A stretch of DNA of 35,062 nt, taken from assembly GCA_964607705.1 (NCBI GenBank), contig CAZSLI010000024.1, positions 1 through 35,062 on the forward strand, in the 5' to 3' direction. The notes under the pieces were generated by a model that saw nothing but the letters and a program-made list of their open reading frames with translations, did not search any database and was not told the origin of the DNA. Positions 17,801-26,900 of this stretch are shown here, one piece after another; position 1 is the stretch's first letter, and every line of letters begins with the position of its first letter. The position numbers were made by a program, and so were the translations under genes. Origin of the DNA: CAZSLI01 sp964607705 (GTDB lineage Bacteria > Actinomycetota > Coriobacteriia > Anaerosomatales > PHET01).

Positions 17801-19528
17801 ATGACCGTCGCGCTTCGCATGAGCAACCTGTACGCACCTACGCTCAAGGACGATCCGGGCGAGGCGGAGCTCGCGAGCCACCGGCTCCTGCTCCGCGCCG
17901 GCATGATCCGCAAGTCGGCGGCCGGCATCTACTCGTTCCTGCCGCTGGGGTGGCGCGCCATAGCCAAGATCGAGCGCATCGTGCGCGAGGAGATGGATGC
18001 CATCGGCAGCCAGGAGCTTCTGCTTCCCATTGTGCAGCCCGCGGAGCTGTGGCTCGAGTCCGGACGCTGGGACCTCTACGGCCCTGAGCTCGCGCGCCTC
18101 AAGGACCGCCACGACCGCGACTTCTGCCTCGGCCCTACGCACGAGGAGATCATCACAGCCCTCGTCCGCGGCGAGGTCCAGAGCTACCGCCAGCTGCCCC
18201 TGTCGCTCTACCAGATCCAGATGAAGTTCCGCGACGAGGTGCGCCCGCGCTTCGGCCTGCTCCGCGGCCGTGAGTTCATCATGAAGGACGCCTACAGCTT
18301 CCATGCCACCGAGGAGTCGCTGCAGGAGCACTACGACCAGCAGGCCTACGCCTACGGCCGCATCTGCGAGCGTCTCGACCTCGAGTTCCGCCCGGTGGTC
18401 GCCGACTCGGGCCAGATCGGCGGCAAGGTGACCACCGAGTTCATGGCGCTCGCTGAGGCCGGCGAAGCAGAGCTCGTCTACTGCGCCTGTGGCTACGCCG
18501 CGAACGTCGAGGCCGCCGAGACCTCCATCCCTCGGCACCCGAGCGTGACCGAGCCGCGCGACATGGAGCGCGTCCACACCCCCGAGATCCGCACGATCGC
18601 CGAGCTCTCGGCATTCCTCGGCATACCTGAGCACGACACCGTGAAGACGATGGCGGGCAAGACCGCCGAGGGAACGCTCGTGTACTTCTGCGTGCCCGGC
18701 GACCGTGAGCTCAACCCCGTGAAGGCCGACTGGGCCGTACCGGGCGTCGAGCTGCTCGATGAGGCCGACTTCGCGTCGTACGGCATCCCCAAGGGCTCGC
18801 TCGGCCCGGTGAACCCGCCCAAGGGCGCCCTCGTGATCGCCGACAAGTCGCTCGAGGCCGATGTTGCCTGGGGTGTCGGCGCCAACGAGAACGACTACCA
18901 CCTCGTCTACGCCCAGCCCGGGCGCGACTTCGAGGTCGACCGCTGGGCCGACCTGGTCGTGGCGGCCCCCGGCGACGCCTGCCCCACATGCGGCGGCGAG
19001 CTCAAGGGCGCGCGCGGCATCGAGGTCTCGCAGGTCTTCCAACTCGGCACGCGCTACTCGGAGGCCATGGGCGCCACCTTCACCGATGAGAACGGCGAGG
19101 AGAAGCCATTCCTCATGGGCTGTTACGGCGTAGGAGTCTCGCGTTCGCTGGCCGCCGTCATCGAACAGCACAACGACGACCACGGCATCGTCTGGCCGGT
19201 CTCCGTCGCCCCGCTTGAGGTCGCCGTCGTCCCGCTGGCCGCCGACGGCGAGGTCTTCGATGTCGCCGAGTCGATCTGGGCCAATCTGGGCGCCGCTGGC
19301 ATCGAAGTGGTCATCGACGACCGCGACGAGCGTGCGGGCGTGAAGTTCAACGACGCCGACCTCATCGGCTGGCCGTTCCAGGTGGTCGTGGGCAAGAAGG
19401 GGCTCGCCGAGGGCATCGTCGAGGTGAAGACGCGCGCCACCGGGGAGCGGGATACCGTGCCGGTCGACGAAGTCGTCACGCACCTCTGTGGCTTGGTCAC
19501 CGCCGCTCGCGAGCGTACGGCGCACTAG
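17801..19528 (+). CDS. proS: Prolyl-tRNA synthetase (bacterial type)
   Basis: ProS charges tRNA-Pro. The 575-residue product is the bacterial type with an editing domain inserted between class II motifs 2 and 3. The N-terminus carries HRLLLRAGMIRKSAAGIYSF. Motif 2 is FRDEVRPRFGLLRGREFIMK, motif 3 is GVGVSRSLAAVIEQ, and the YbaK-like editing insertion is about residues 220-380. The C-terminal anticodon-binding domain covers the last 110 residues. ATG 17801 is chosen because GGGGAGAG precedes it and family N-termini begin there; the frame extends upstream into the promoter region. No T-box leader was found in the 103-base gap after the terminator. Confidence 0.96.
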   Translation: MTVALRMSNLYAPTLKDDPGEAELASHRLLLRAGMIRKSAAGIYSFLPLGWRAIAKIERIVREEMDAIGSQELLLPIVQPAELWLESGRWDLYGPELARLKDRHDRDFCLGPTHEEIITALVRGEVQSYRQLPLSLYQIQMKFRDEVRPRFGLLRGREFIMKDAYSFHATEESLQEHYDQQAYAYGRICERLDLEFRPVVADSGQIGGKVTTEFMALAEAGEAELVYCACGYAANVEAAETSIPRHPSVTEPRDMERVHTPEIRTIAELSAFLGIPEHDTVKTMAGKTAEGTLVYFCVPGDRELNPVKADWAVPGVELLDEADFASYGIPKGSLGPVNPPKGALVIADKSLEADVAWGVGANENDYHLVYAQPGRDFEVDRWADLVVAAPGDACPTCGGELKGARGIEVSQVFQLGTRYSEAMGATFTDENGEEKPFLMGCYGVGVSRSLAAVIEQHNDDHGIVWPVSVAPLEVAVVPLAADGEVFDVAESIWANLGAAGIEVVIDDRDERAGVKFNDADLIGWPFQVVVGKKGLAEGIVEVKTRATGERDTVPVDEVVTHLCGLVTAARERTAH

Positions 19529-19580
19529 CCATTCCAACACCCTCTGTTTGGGCATACATTTCCTTAGCGGAGGTGAGCGC

Positions 19581-20843
19581 GTGATCGACCACGGAATCGC
19601 CGCTGGACGGATGCCCGCCGCGCAGGTCGCGAGTCTCTTGCGCGTGACGCAGTCGCTTGGGACCTCTCTCGATCTCGCCGTCGTGTTGCAGACGGCGATC
19701 GACAGCGCGGTGGACGTCACGGGTCTCGACACCGGCGCCATCTACCTGCTCGAAGGCGATCAGCTCGTCATCGGCGCCACGACGCCGCCACTGCCCGACG
19801 ACTTCCCCGACGAGCTGCGGCGGGCACAACTCGCAGACCACCCGCACATCGCCGAGACCATCAACGGACGACGCCTCCTCTTCATCGCGGACCTAGCGAC
19901 GGCCGATCTCGCGCCCGCAGAACGCGGGGCCGCCGAGGCGCGAGGCCTGGTCTCCCTGCTCTACGTACCGCTGTTCGCGCGCGACGAGCTCCTCGGCGTG
20001 TTCCTGGTCGGGTCGTGCGACCGCCCGGCCGAGCTCATGCCCGACCACGTCGAGGTGTGTAGCGCACTGTCCTCGGCGATCTCGCTCGCCATCTGCAACG
20101 CCCGCCTGTACGAGTCGCTGCGCGAATCGAACGCCAAGCTCGCCCGCGCGTACACGGAGTCGCTCGCCGACAAGGAGCGCCTGCGCGCCTTGGCAACCGC
20201 GATGACCCTTGCCGAGGAGCGCCAGCGGCGCGACATCGCCACCCAGTTGCACGACCGCGTGAGCCAGCCGCTCGCCGTCATGAAGATGCGCCTGCAAAGC
20301 TTCAAGCACAGCATCCCGGGCGATGCCGGCGCCGAGGACCTCGTTCTCGTGAGCAAACTGCTGGGCGAAGCGATCGAGCAGACGCGGATGATCACCCAGG
20401 AGACGAGCCCGCCGTTCATCTTCGAGCTGGGACTCGTTCCCGCCGTCGAGTGGCTCGGCAAGCAGACGGGGGAGAGCGGACCGCGCTGCAAGGTCGTCGC
20501 GAACCACTCGTTCGACGATCTTGACGAGGACCTGCGGCTCTTCGTATTCCAAGCGGCGCGCGAACTGCTCTCGAACGTCGTGAAGCACGCGCGCGCAGGT
20601 CGCGTGAGTGTGGCGCTCGACCGGGACGGTGACGCCGTATCCCTGCGCGTCGCCGACAACGGCGTCGGCTTCGAGCCCGTCGACCCCGTCGACGTTGAGC
20701 CCGAGGAACGGGGCCTGGGGCTCTTCGGACTGCGCGAACGAACGCACTACCTCGGCGGCACCATGGTGGTCGACACGGTCTTCGGCGTAGGGACCACGGT
20801 CACGATAACCGTACCGACTCACCCGGCGGCGAAGCTTCCCTAG
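19581..20843 (+). CDS. Orphan GAF-domain sensor histidine kinase (NarL/LuxR-partner HisKA_3 type)
   Basis: The 420-residue product has no membrane segment, so it is probably cytoplasmic. A GAF domain covers about residues 30-180 (TGAIYLLEGDQLVIGA, LLYVPLFARDELLGVFLVGS). A coiled stretch leads into a HisKA_3 dimerisation domain with phospho-accepting His224 in RRDIATQLHDRVSQPL. The HATPase domain follows with N-box ARELLSNVVKHA, G1 VADNGVGFEP and G2 GLGLFGLRER. Such kinases normally phosphorylate LuxR-type regulators, but none is nearby; the only receiver protein in the window is the zinc-ribbon protein at 5.3-5.9 kb. The GTG at 19581 follows GGAGGTGAGCGC. It sits alone between proS and rimP. 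The sensed signal is unknown. Confidence 0.88.
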   Translation: MIDHGIAAGRMPAAQVASLLRVTQSLGTSLDLAVVLQTAIDSAVDVTGLDTGAIYLLEGDQLVIGATTPPLPDDFPDELRRAQLADHPHIAETINGRRLLFIADLATADLAPAERGAAEARGLVSLLYVPLFARDELLGVFLVGSCDRPAELMPDHVEVCSALSSAISLAICNARLYESLRESNAKLARAYTESLADKERLRALATAMTLAEERQRRDIATQLHDRVSQPLAVMKMRLQSFKHSIPGDAGAEDLVLVSKLLGEAIEQTRMITQETSPPFIFELGLVPAVEWLGKQTGESGPRCKVVANHSFDDLDEDLRLFVFQAARELLSNVVKHARAGRVSVALDRDGDAVSLRVADNGVGFEPVDPVDVEPEERGLGLFGLRERTHYLGGTMVVDTVFGVGTTVTITVPTHPAAKLP

Positions 20844-20880
20844 CATCTGGAAGCGCTCGGTTCGGGTAGGGTCGCGCACC

Positions 20881-20909
20881 TTCACCGCCCCTCACCTGTG
20901 TGTTATCAT
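20881..20909 (+). promoter_or_regulatory. Candidate promoter for the rimP-nusA-infB operon
   Basis: TTCACC (20881-20886) and TATCAT (20904-20909) are separated by 17 bases, matching a sigma-70-type promoter at four and five positions. It would start transcription a few bases before the leader hairpin. Confidence 0.45.
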
Positions 20910-20939
20910 TCCGTCCGCACGTGAATCTGTCGTCTTGCG

Positions 20940-20966
20940 AGAAGTGGGCTTATGCTCGCTTCTTTT
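20940..20966 (+). promoter_or_regulatory. Attenuator-like hairpin in the rimP-nusA leader
   Basis: AGAAGTGGGC pairs with GCTCGCTTCT over a TTAT loop (10 bp, two G-U pairs) and is followed directly by TTTT, the form of an intrinsic terminator placed before the first gene. Hairpins of similar design precede rimP-nusA operons in other bacteria, where NusA level is thought to feed back on read-through. Regulation here is inferred. Confidence 0.6.
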
Positions 20967-20993
20967 GTTCTGCGGACCGGGAGGTGATTTGGA

Positions 20994-21485
20994 GTGGCAA
21001 CGACCGACGTGGCGAAGCGCATCGAGGAGATCCTCGAGCCCCTCGCCGAGCAGCACGGTTTCGAGCTCGTGGCCGTCGAGCAATCGGGTGGCCGGCACTC
21101 CATGATCGTCCGAGTCCTGCTGGACCGCGAGGGCGGCATGAATCTCGACGCGATCTACGAGGCCAACACGTGGGTGAGCGATGCCCTGGACGCCGAGGAC
21201 CCCATCCCCGGCCCCTACAACCTCGAGGTCTCGTCGCCCGGTGTCGACCGGCCGCTTCGCAAGCGAAGCGACTTCGAGCGCTTCGCAGGCGAGACGGTCA
21301 CCGTCAAGGGGAAGCACACGGGTCACGGCCGGGCCGCGTGGACCGGGACGCTCGTCGGCCTCGAGGGCGACGACGTGGTGCTGGACACCGATGGCGAGCG
21401 GGTGGCCATCCCCTTTGAATCAGTACAGAAAGCACGCCTCAAGGGCGTCGTGAGTTTCGAACAGGAAAGGGGCACGGACGGATGA
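20994..21485 (+). CDS. rimP: Ribosome maturation factor RimP
   Basis: RimP assists 30S subunit assembly. The 163-residue product has the N-terminal alpha/beta domain (HGFELVAVEQSGGRHSMIVR) with LLDREGGMNLD, then the conserved YNLEVSSPGVDRPLRKRSDF junction and a C-terminal SH3-like domain. The GTG at 20994 has an exceptionally strong ribosome binding site (GGGAGGTGATT). The stop overlaps nusA by four bases (ATGA), the standard order in this operon. Confidence 0.95.
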   Translation: MATTDVAKRIEEILEPLAEQHGFELVAVEQSGGRHSMIVRVLLDREGGMNLDAIYEANTWVSDALDAEDPIPGPYNLEVSSPGVDRPLRKRSDFERFAGETVTVKGKHTGHGRAAWTGTLVGLEGDDVVLDTDGERVAIPFESVQKARLKGVVSFEQERGTDG

Positions 21486-22630
21486 GCTCCGATTTGATGG
21501 ATGCCTTGCGCGCGCTGGCTCGTGACAAGGGCATCGACGAGTACGACATGCTCGACAAGCTGGAGCAGTCGCTCGCCGGCACCTACCAGCGCATTCTTGA
21601 CCTCGAGTTCGACGCGCGCGTGACGATCGACCGGGAGACCGGCCGCATCTACGTCTACGAGCTCATCCCCGTCGGCGAGATCGACGAGGAGACCGGCAAG
21701 GCCGAGAGCTACGAGGAGCGCGACGTCACTCCTCCGGACGTGTCCCGCATCGCCGCACAGAACGCCAAGAGCGTCATCACCTCGATCATCCGCGACGCCG
21801 AGCGCGAGCGGATCTTCGAGGAGTACGCCGACCGTATCGGCGAGTCGGTCACCGGCACGGTGCAGCAGTCGGACAGCCGCTACACGCTCATCAAGCTGCG
21901 TGAGGGCGTCGAGGCGCTGCTCCCGCCGAGCGAGCAGCCCGGCAACGAGCGCTACGACCACAACCAGCGCATCAAGGCCTACATCATCGACGTGCGCAAG
22001 ACGAGCAACGAGCCGTCGATCGTCGTGTCGCGCACGCACCCGGGCCTGATCCGCCGCCTCTTCGAGATCGAGGTGCCCGAGGTCTACGACGGCATCGTCG
22101 AGATCAAGAGCGTGGCCCGCGAGCCCGGCGCCCGCTCCAAGGTCGCCGTGAGCAGCCGCGAGCCGGGTCTCGACCCGGTCGGCGCCTGCGTGGGCCCGAA
22201 GGGCAGCCGCGTGCGCATGATCGTCGGCGAGCTTCGCGGCGAGCGCATCGACGTGGTCCCGTTCTCCGAGGAGGCGTCGAACTACGTCGCGTCCGCGCTG
22301 TCGCCCGCCAAGGTCGACCGCGTGCTCATCGACGAGGACACCCACACCGCCACGGTCATCGCTCCCGACGACCAGCTGTCGCTCGCGATCGGCAAGGAAG
22401 GGCAGAACGCCCGCCTGGCCGCCAAGCTCACCGGCTGGCGCATCGATATCAAGAGCTCGACCATGGCCGCCGAGCAGGGCCTTACCGCCGCCTCTTCCAA
22501 GACCCAGGGTGCCGAGGACTTCGACGGCCGCTGTGTCTGTGTGACTTCTTCCGGGGTCCGCTGCCGCAACCAGGCGCGCCCGGGCACCTACTACTGCGGT
22601 ATCCATGAGAAGGAGGCCGCCGCGGAGTGA
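21482..22630 (+). CDS. nusA: Transcription termination/antitermination factor NusA with Cys/His-rich tail
   Basis: NusA binds RNA polymerase and nascent RNA and modulates pausing and termination. The 382-residue product has the N-terminal polymerase-binding domain (about 1-125), an S1 domain (about 128-200) and two KH domains (about 225-345; GACVGPKGSRVRMI and LSLAIGKEGQNARLAAKL). There are no C-terminal AR repeats, as is usual outside proteobacteria. Oddly, the last 35 residues hold Cys351, Cys353, Cys361, Cys372 and His375 in a spacing suggestive of a small zinc-binding knuckle. The frame is continuous and overlaps rimP at one end and ylxR at the other, so the tail is genuine coding sequence and not read-through. 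Confidence 0.95.
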   Translation: MSSDLMDALRALARDKGIDEYDMLDKLEQSLAGTYQRILDLEFDARVTIDRETGRIYVYELIPVGEIDEETGKAESYEERDVTPPDVSRIAAQNAKSVITSIIRDAERERIFEEYADRIGESVTGTVQQSDSRYTLIKLREGVEALLPPSEQPGNERYDHNQRIKAYIIDVRKTSNEPSIVVSRTHPGLIRRLFEIEVPEVYDGIVEIKSVAREPGARSKVAVSSREPGLDPVGACVGPKGSRVRMIVGELRGERIDVVPFSEEASNYVASALSPAKVDRVLIDEDTHTATVIAPDDQLSLAIGKEGQNARLAAKLTGWRIDIKSSTMAAEQGLTAASSKTQGAEDFDGRCVCVTSSGVRCRNQARPGTYYCGIHEKEAAAE

Positions 22631-22923
22631 TGAAGCCGCGTAAGGTTCCGGTCCGTACCTGCACTGCCTGCCGTACGTCGAGTGACAAGCGGCAGTTCGT
22701 GCGCGTGGTGCGGACACCCGAAGGCCACGTCGAGATCGATGCGACGGGCAAGGCCAACGGCCGCGGGGCGTACCTGTGCGCGGACCCGGACTGCTTCGAG
22801 GTGGCGCGCAAGCGCCGACGCCTCGACGCCGCCCTCCGGGTAAGCCTGCAAGACGATGATTACACCAGACTGAAGCGGGATTTCGACGAGCTCCTCAAAG
22901 AGGACTCGCAGCAGGGAGAGTGA
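22627..22923 (+). CDS. ylxR: YlxR (RnpM)-family RNA-binding protein
   Basis: This small basic protein (98 residues from the GTG at 22627) carries the family signatures RTCTACR at the N-terminus and GRGAYLC in the middle. YlxR proteins are RNA-binding; the B. subtilis member (RnpM) is reported to modulate RNase P. GGAGG stands 10 bases upstream of the GTG, which overlaps the nusA stop; the ATG immediately after (22630) could also serve. Its place between nusA and infB is conserved in Firmicutes and Actinobacteria. The usual L7Ae-like ylxQ partner is absent here. Confidence 0.92.
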   Translation: MMKPRKVPVRTCTACRTSSDKRQFVRVVRTPEGHVEIDATGKANGRGAYLCADPDCFEVARKRRRLDAALRVSLQDDDYTRLKRDFDELLKEDSQQGE

Positions 22924-22932
22924 CGTTCGTAT

Positions 22933-25512
22933 ATGCCGAGCATGAGAGTCCACGAGCTCGCCAAGGAATTCGGGATGTCCAGCAAGGAGCTGCTCGACAA
23001 GCTCCAGGCGATGAAGATCCCGGCGAAGAACCATGCTTCGACGCTGGTCGAGGCCTATGTCGACAAGATCCGCAAGGAGCTCGGGCCTGAGATAGCCGAG
23101 CGCCAGGCGGCGATCGAGGCCGACCGCAAGAAGGCCGAAGAGGCCGAGGCCGAGAAGAAGGCCGCCGAGGAGGCGCGCCGCAAGGCCGACGAAGAAGAGC
23201 GCCGCCGCGCCGAGCAGGCCGAACGTGAGGCCCGCGAGGAAGAGCGCCGTGCCCGCGAGGAGGAGCAGAAGCGCCTTCTCGAGGAAGCGCACGTCCGCGC
23301 GCAGGCCGAGGAGGCCGCGCGCCAGGAGGCCGACACCGCCGACGCTCGCGCCCAGATGACGGCAGCGCCTGCCGCCGCTCCTGTCGCGCCGCCGGCTCCC
23401 GAGCCCGTGGCACCGCCGGTCGAGGAAGTTGCCGAGCCCGAGGCCCCCGTGGCCGAGGAGCCCGAGGTCCCGGTCGTCGACAACCGCAGCCCCCTCGAGA
23501 AGGCCATCGCCGCCGAGAAGGCGCGCCTGGACGCCGAGGAGGCCTCGCGGCTCGAGAAGGTCGAGGCCGAGCGCTACCGCCAGATGGCCGTCGAGGCAGA
23601 GAAGCTGCAGCGCGACAAGGTCATCGAGGAGGCACGCGCCGCGGTCGCCGCTGCGCAGGCCGAGGGTGGCAAGCGCAAGAGGAAGAAGCACAAGAAGACC
23701 GGTGAAGAGGCCGAGGACGCCCGGCATCACGAGGCCGCTCACACTGCCGGCGAGGTCCAGGTCGAGGGCGCCATCACCGTCACGGAAGGCCTGACCGTCG
23801 GCGACTTCGCCGAGGCGCTCGGCGTTCCGCCCAACGACATCATCAAGCGGCTCTTCATGCTCGGCACGCCGCTCACGGTCAACCAGCCGCTCAACCGCGA
23901 CCTCATCGAGATCATCGGCGAGGACATGGGCGTGCAGGTCAACGTGATCAAGCCGGAAGAAGAGGCTGCCTTCGTCTTCGAGGACAAGGAAGAGGACCTC
24001 AAGACGCGTCCGCCGGTCGTCACCGTCATGGGTCACGTCGACCACGGTAAGACTTCGCTGCTCGACGCAATCCGCGAGACCGGCGTCGCCGCGACCGAAG
24101 CGGGCGGCATCACGCAGCACATCGGTGCGTCCGTGGTCCACCGCAACGGCCGCCAGATCACCTTCATCGACACCCCGGGCCACGAGGCGTTCACCGCCAT
24201 GCGTGCCCGCGGCGCCAACATCACCGACGTGGTCATCCTCGTGGTGGCCGCCGACGACGGCGTCATGCCGCAGACCGTCGAGGCCATCCACCATGCGAAG
24301 GCCGCCGGCGTGCCGATCATCGTCGCCGTCAACAAGATCGATAAGGACGGCGCGAACCCCGAGCAGGTCAAGCAGATGCTGACCGAGCACGAGATCGTCC
24401 CCGAGGAGTGGGGCGGCACGAACATCTTCGTGAACGTCTCGGCCAAGAAGCGCATCAACATCGAGGACCTCCTCGAGATGGTGCTCCTGCAGGCCGACGT
24501 GCTCGAGCTCAAGGCCAATCCCGACACCACCGCCTCCGGCGTGGTCATCGAGGCCAAGCTCGACAAGGGCCGCGGTCCGGTCGCGACCGTGCTCGTCCAG
24601 CGCGGCACGATCAAGGTGGGCGACGCCATCGTCGCCGGTACCGCCTACGGACGCGTCCGTGCGCTGGTCAACCCGCTCGGCGCGACGGTGACGTCCGCCG
24701 GTCCGGCCGATCCGGTCGAGATCCTCGGCATCGCGAGCGTGCCTTCCGCAGGTGACGAGTTCCGCGTGTTCGCCGACGAGCGCGACGCCCGCAACCTCGC
24801 CGAGGAGCGCGCGCTCAAGCAGCGACTGCTCGCCCAGGCCGCGACCAAGAAGCACGTCTCGCTCGACGACCTGTTCGACCGCATCGCCGAGGGCGAGCTC
24901 AAGGACCTCAACCTCGTGGTCAAGGCGGACGTCCAAGGCTCCATCGAGGCACTCAAGGACGCGCTCGACAAGATGGACCAGTCCGAGGTCCGCATCAACG
25001 TCATCCACTCGGCCGTCGGTGGTATCACCGAGTCCGACGTCATGCTCGCCGACGCCTCCGACGCGATCATCATCGGCTTCAACGTGCGCCCCGAGCCCAA
25101 GGCGAAGGCGCTGGCCGAGAGCGAGAAGGTCGACATCCGCCTGTACCGCGTCATCTACCAGGCCATCGAGGAGATCAACGCAGCCCGCGTGGGCATGCTC
25201 GCTCCCGACCAGGTCGAAGAGGACACGGCGCGCATCGAGGTCCGCGAGCTGTTCCGCGTTCCCAAGATCGGCGTCATCGCCGGCTCGTACGTCCAGGAAG
25301 GCGAGATCCACCGCGACGACCAGGTACGTCTGGTCCGCGAGGGCACCGTCGTCCACGAGGGCAAGATCGGTTCGCTCCGCCGCTTCAAGGAGGACGTGAA
25401 GTCGGTCAAGTCCGGTTACGAGTGCGGTATCAGCATCGACGGCTACCAGGACCTCAAGGAGGGCGACATCATCGAAGGCTTCCGCACGATCGAAGTCGCC
25501 CGCGAGGCCTAG
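22933..25512 (+). CDS. infB: Translation initiation factor IF-2
   Basis: IF2 is the GTPase that places initiator fMet-tRNA on the 30S subunit and promotes subunit joining. The 859-residue product begins with an IF2-N helical domain (MRVHELAKEFGMSSKELLDK), then a long charged Glu/Lys/Arg/Ala coiled segment (about 50-250), and a second IF2-N module. The G domain shows G1 GHVDHGKTS at about residue 367, G3 DTPGHEAF at about 413 and G4 NKID at about 467, followed by domains II-IV. The ribosome binding site GGGAG is rather far (about 14 bases) from ATG 22933; ATG 22942 is an alternative. rbfA follows. Confidence 0.97.
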   Translation: MPSMRVHELAKEFGMSSKELLDKLQAMKIPAKNHASTLVEAYVDKIRKELGPEIAERQAAIEADRKKAEEAEAEKKAAEEARRKADEEERRRAEQAEREAREEERRAREEEQKRLLEEAHVRAQAEEAARQEADTADARAQMTAAPAAAPVAPPAPEPVAPPVEEVAEPEAPVAEEPEVPVVDNRSPLEKAIAAEKARLDAEEASRLEKVEAERYRQMAVEAEKLQRDKVIEEARAAVAAAQAEGGKRKRKKHKKTGEEAEDARHHEAAHTAGEVQVEGAITVTEGLTVGDFAEALGVPPNDIIKRLFMLGTPLTVNQPLNRDLIEIIGEDMGVQVNVIKPEEEAAFVFEDKEEDLKTRPPVVTVMGHVDHGKTSLLDAIRETGVAATEAGGITQHIGASVVHRNGRQITFIDTPGHEAFTAMRARGANITDVVILVVAADDGVMPQTVEAIHHAKAAGVPIIVAVNKIDKDGANPEQVKQMLTEHEIVPEEWGGTNIFVNVSAKKRINIEDLLEMVLLQADVLELKANPDTTASGVVIEAKLDKGRGPVATVLVQRGTIKVGDAIVAGTAYGRVRALVNPLGATVTSAGPADPVEILGIASVPSAGDEFRVFADERDARNLAEERALKQRLLAQAATKKHVSLDDLFDRIAEGELKDLNLVVKADVQGSIEALKDALDKMDQSEVRINVIHSAVGGITESDVMLADASDAIIIGFNVRPEPKAKALAESEKVDIRLYRVIYQAIEEINAARVGMLAPDQVEEDTARIEVRELFRVPKIGVIAGSYVQEGEIHRDDQVRLVREGTVVHEGKIGSLRRFKEDVKSVKSGYECGISIDGYQDLKEGDIIEGFRTIEVAREA

Positions 25513-25528
25513 TGGCAGGGAGTTGCCG

Positions 25529-25924
25529 ATGAGCCGCGAATCGTTCGGCCGCAAGATGGAAGAGAAAGTCCGCGAGACGGTCGCTGAGATCCTTGCAACG
25601 GAGATCAGCGACCCTCGCGTCACCTTCGTGACGGTCACGGGCGCCAAAGTGAGCCCCGACCGCAGCGTCGCGAGCGTCTACGTGAGCGCCGAGCCCGGCA
25701 CCTACGACGAGGTCCTCGCGGGCCTCGAGTCGGCCACCGGTCGCGTGCGTTCGCTCCTCGGCCGCTCGCTTGGCTGGCGTGTCAGCCCCGAGCTGCGCTT
25801 CTTCATCGACGAGAGCGTGGACCAGGGCGAGGCCATCGAGCGTGCCCTCATGGAGGTGCCGCCGTCTCTTCGTGACGGCAAGGGCGCCGAGCCCAGCGTC
25901 CCCGAAGACGAAGACGAGGAGTAG
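25529..25924 (+). CDS. rbfA: 30S ribosome-binding factor RbfA
   Basis: RbfA is a KH-like factor for late 30S subunit maturation. The 131-residue product includes KMEEKVRETVAEILATEISD, DPRVTFVTVTGAKVSPD and LRFFIDESVDQGEAIE. It ends in an acidic tail. The ATG at 25529 has GGGAG six bases upstream; an in-frame TTG two codons earlier is inferior. It is 16 bases downstream of infB and 4 bases before nrnA. Confidence 0.94.
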   Translation: MSRESFGRKMEEKVRETVAEILATEISDPRVTFVTVTGAKVSPDRSVASVYVSAEPGTYDEVLAGLESATGRVRSLLGRSLGWRVSPELRFFIDESVDQGEAIERALMEVPPSLRDGKGAEPSVPEDEDEE

Positions 25925-25928
25925 CCGC

Positions 25929-26900
25929 ATGCAGGCGGCGCTCCACCACGTCGCCGTCGCGCTGCGACGCGCCAAGTCGGTCGTCGTGTGCGCTCACGTG
26001 CGCCCCGACGGTGACGCGATCGGATCGGTCCTCGGCCTCACGCTCGCCCTGCGCGAGTTGGGGGTCGCGGCCGTCCCGACGCTTGCCGACGACCGCTCCG
26101 CTCCCGAGACCTACTCGTGGCTTCCCGGCCACGCGCTCTACGTGGCGGCCGCGCAGCTCGAGGCCCCCGACGTCTTCGTCGCGCTCGACACGCCCAACCC
26201 GGAACGCCTCGGCGTCGCACGTACTCTTGCCGAGAACGCGCGCACCCTCGTGATCATGGACCACCATCCCGACGCGCAGGAGTACGGCACCGTTCACGCC
26301 TTCGACTCCTCGGCGGCGGCCACGGGCCAGCTGGTCTGGCGGCTGCTGCGCACGTTGGACGCGCGCCCCTCGCGCGACGTGGCGCTGTGCTGCTATGCCG
26401 CGCTGCTCACCGACACCGGCCGCTTCGCCTTCCAGAACACGAACGCCGTGGCCCTTCGCGACGCCGCCGAGATGCTCGATGCGGGCGTCGACCCGGCTGA
26501 GACTGCTCGGCTCATCTATCAGAACCGCTCGCTGGCGTCGCTCGCCATCGAGGCGTGCGCGATGGCTCGGTTGACAGTAGCGAACAGCGGTCGCGTGGCC
26601 TACACGTGGCTCACTGACGAGGACTTCGAGGCCACCGGCGCCCGTCCCGAGGAGGCCGAGCATCTGCCTGAGGCCGTTCGCTCGGTCGAAGGCACCGAAG
26701 TCGCGCTGCTGCTGAGGCAGAAGGGGACCGAGGTGCGGGGCAACCTGCGCGCGAAGGGCTCCTTCGACGTCGGCTCGATCGCTCGGCGCTTCGACGGCGG
26801 AGGGCATGCTGCCGCGGCCGGTTTCACCGTGTTCGACACCACGGTCGATGTCGTCCTCGGCGAAGTGCTGCCGTTGCTGCCCGGCGGAGAGCCGGCGTGA
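25929..26900 (+). CDS. nrnA: DHH-family oligoribonuclease/pAp phosphatase NrnA
   Basis: NrnA-type proteins degrade short RNA oligonucleotides and dephosphorylate pAp. The 323-residue product has the DHH metal-binding motifs HVRPDGDAIGS, LDTPNPERLG, MDHHPDAQEYG and CYAALLTDTGRFAF, plus the DHHA1 domain ending GGGHAAAAGF, which binds substrate. GACGAGGAG precedes ATG 25929; upstream frame is rbfA shadow. The stop overlaps the truB GTG. rbfA-nrnA-truB-ribF is a widely conserved order. Confidence 0.93.
   Translation: MQAALHHVAVALRRAKSVVVCAHVRPDGDAIGSVLGLTLALRELGVAAVPTLADDRSAPETYSWLPGHALYVAAAQLEAPDVFVALDTPNPERLGVARTLAENARTLVIMDHHPDAQEYGTVHAFDSSAAATGQLVWRLLRTLDARPSRDVALCCYAALLTDTGRFAFQNTNAVALRDAAEMLDAGVDPAETARLIYQNRSLASLAIEACAMARLTVANSGRVAYTWLTDEDFEATGARPEEAEHLPEAVRSVEGTEVALLLRQKGTEVRGNLRAKGSFDVGSIARRFDGGGHAAAAGFTVFDTTVDVVLGEVLPLLPGGEPA

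Noticed and set aside
22591..25647. Minus-strand open frame of 1018 residues opposite ylxR and infB
   Set aside because: It is a high-GC shadow of the infB codons, with a low-complexity Leu/Asp/Val-rich translation and no domain; infB on the plus strand is unambiguous.
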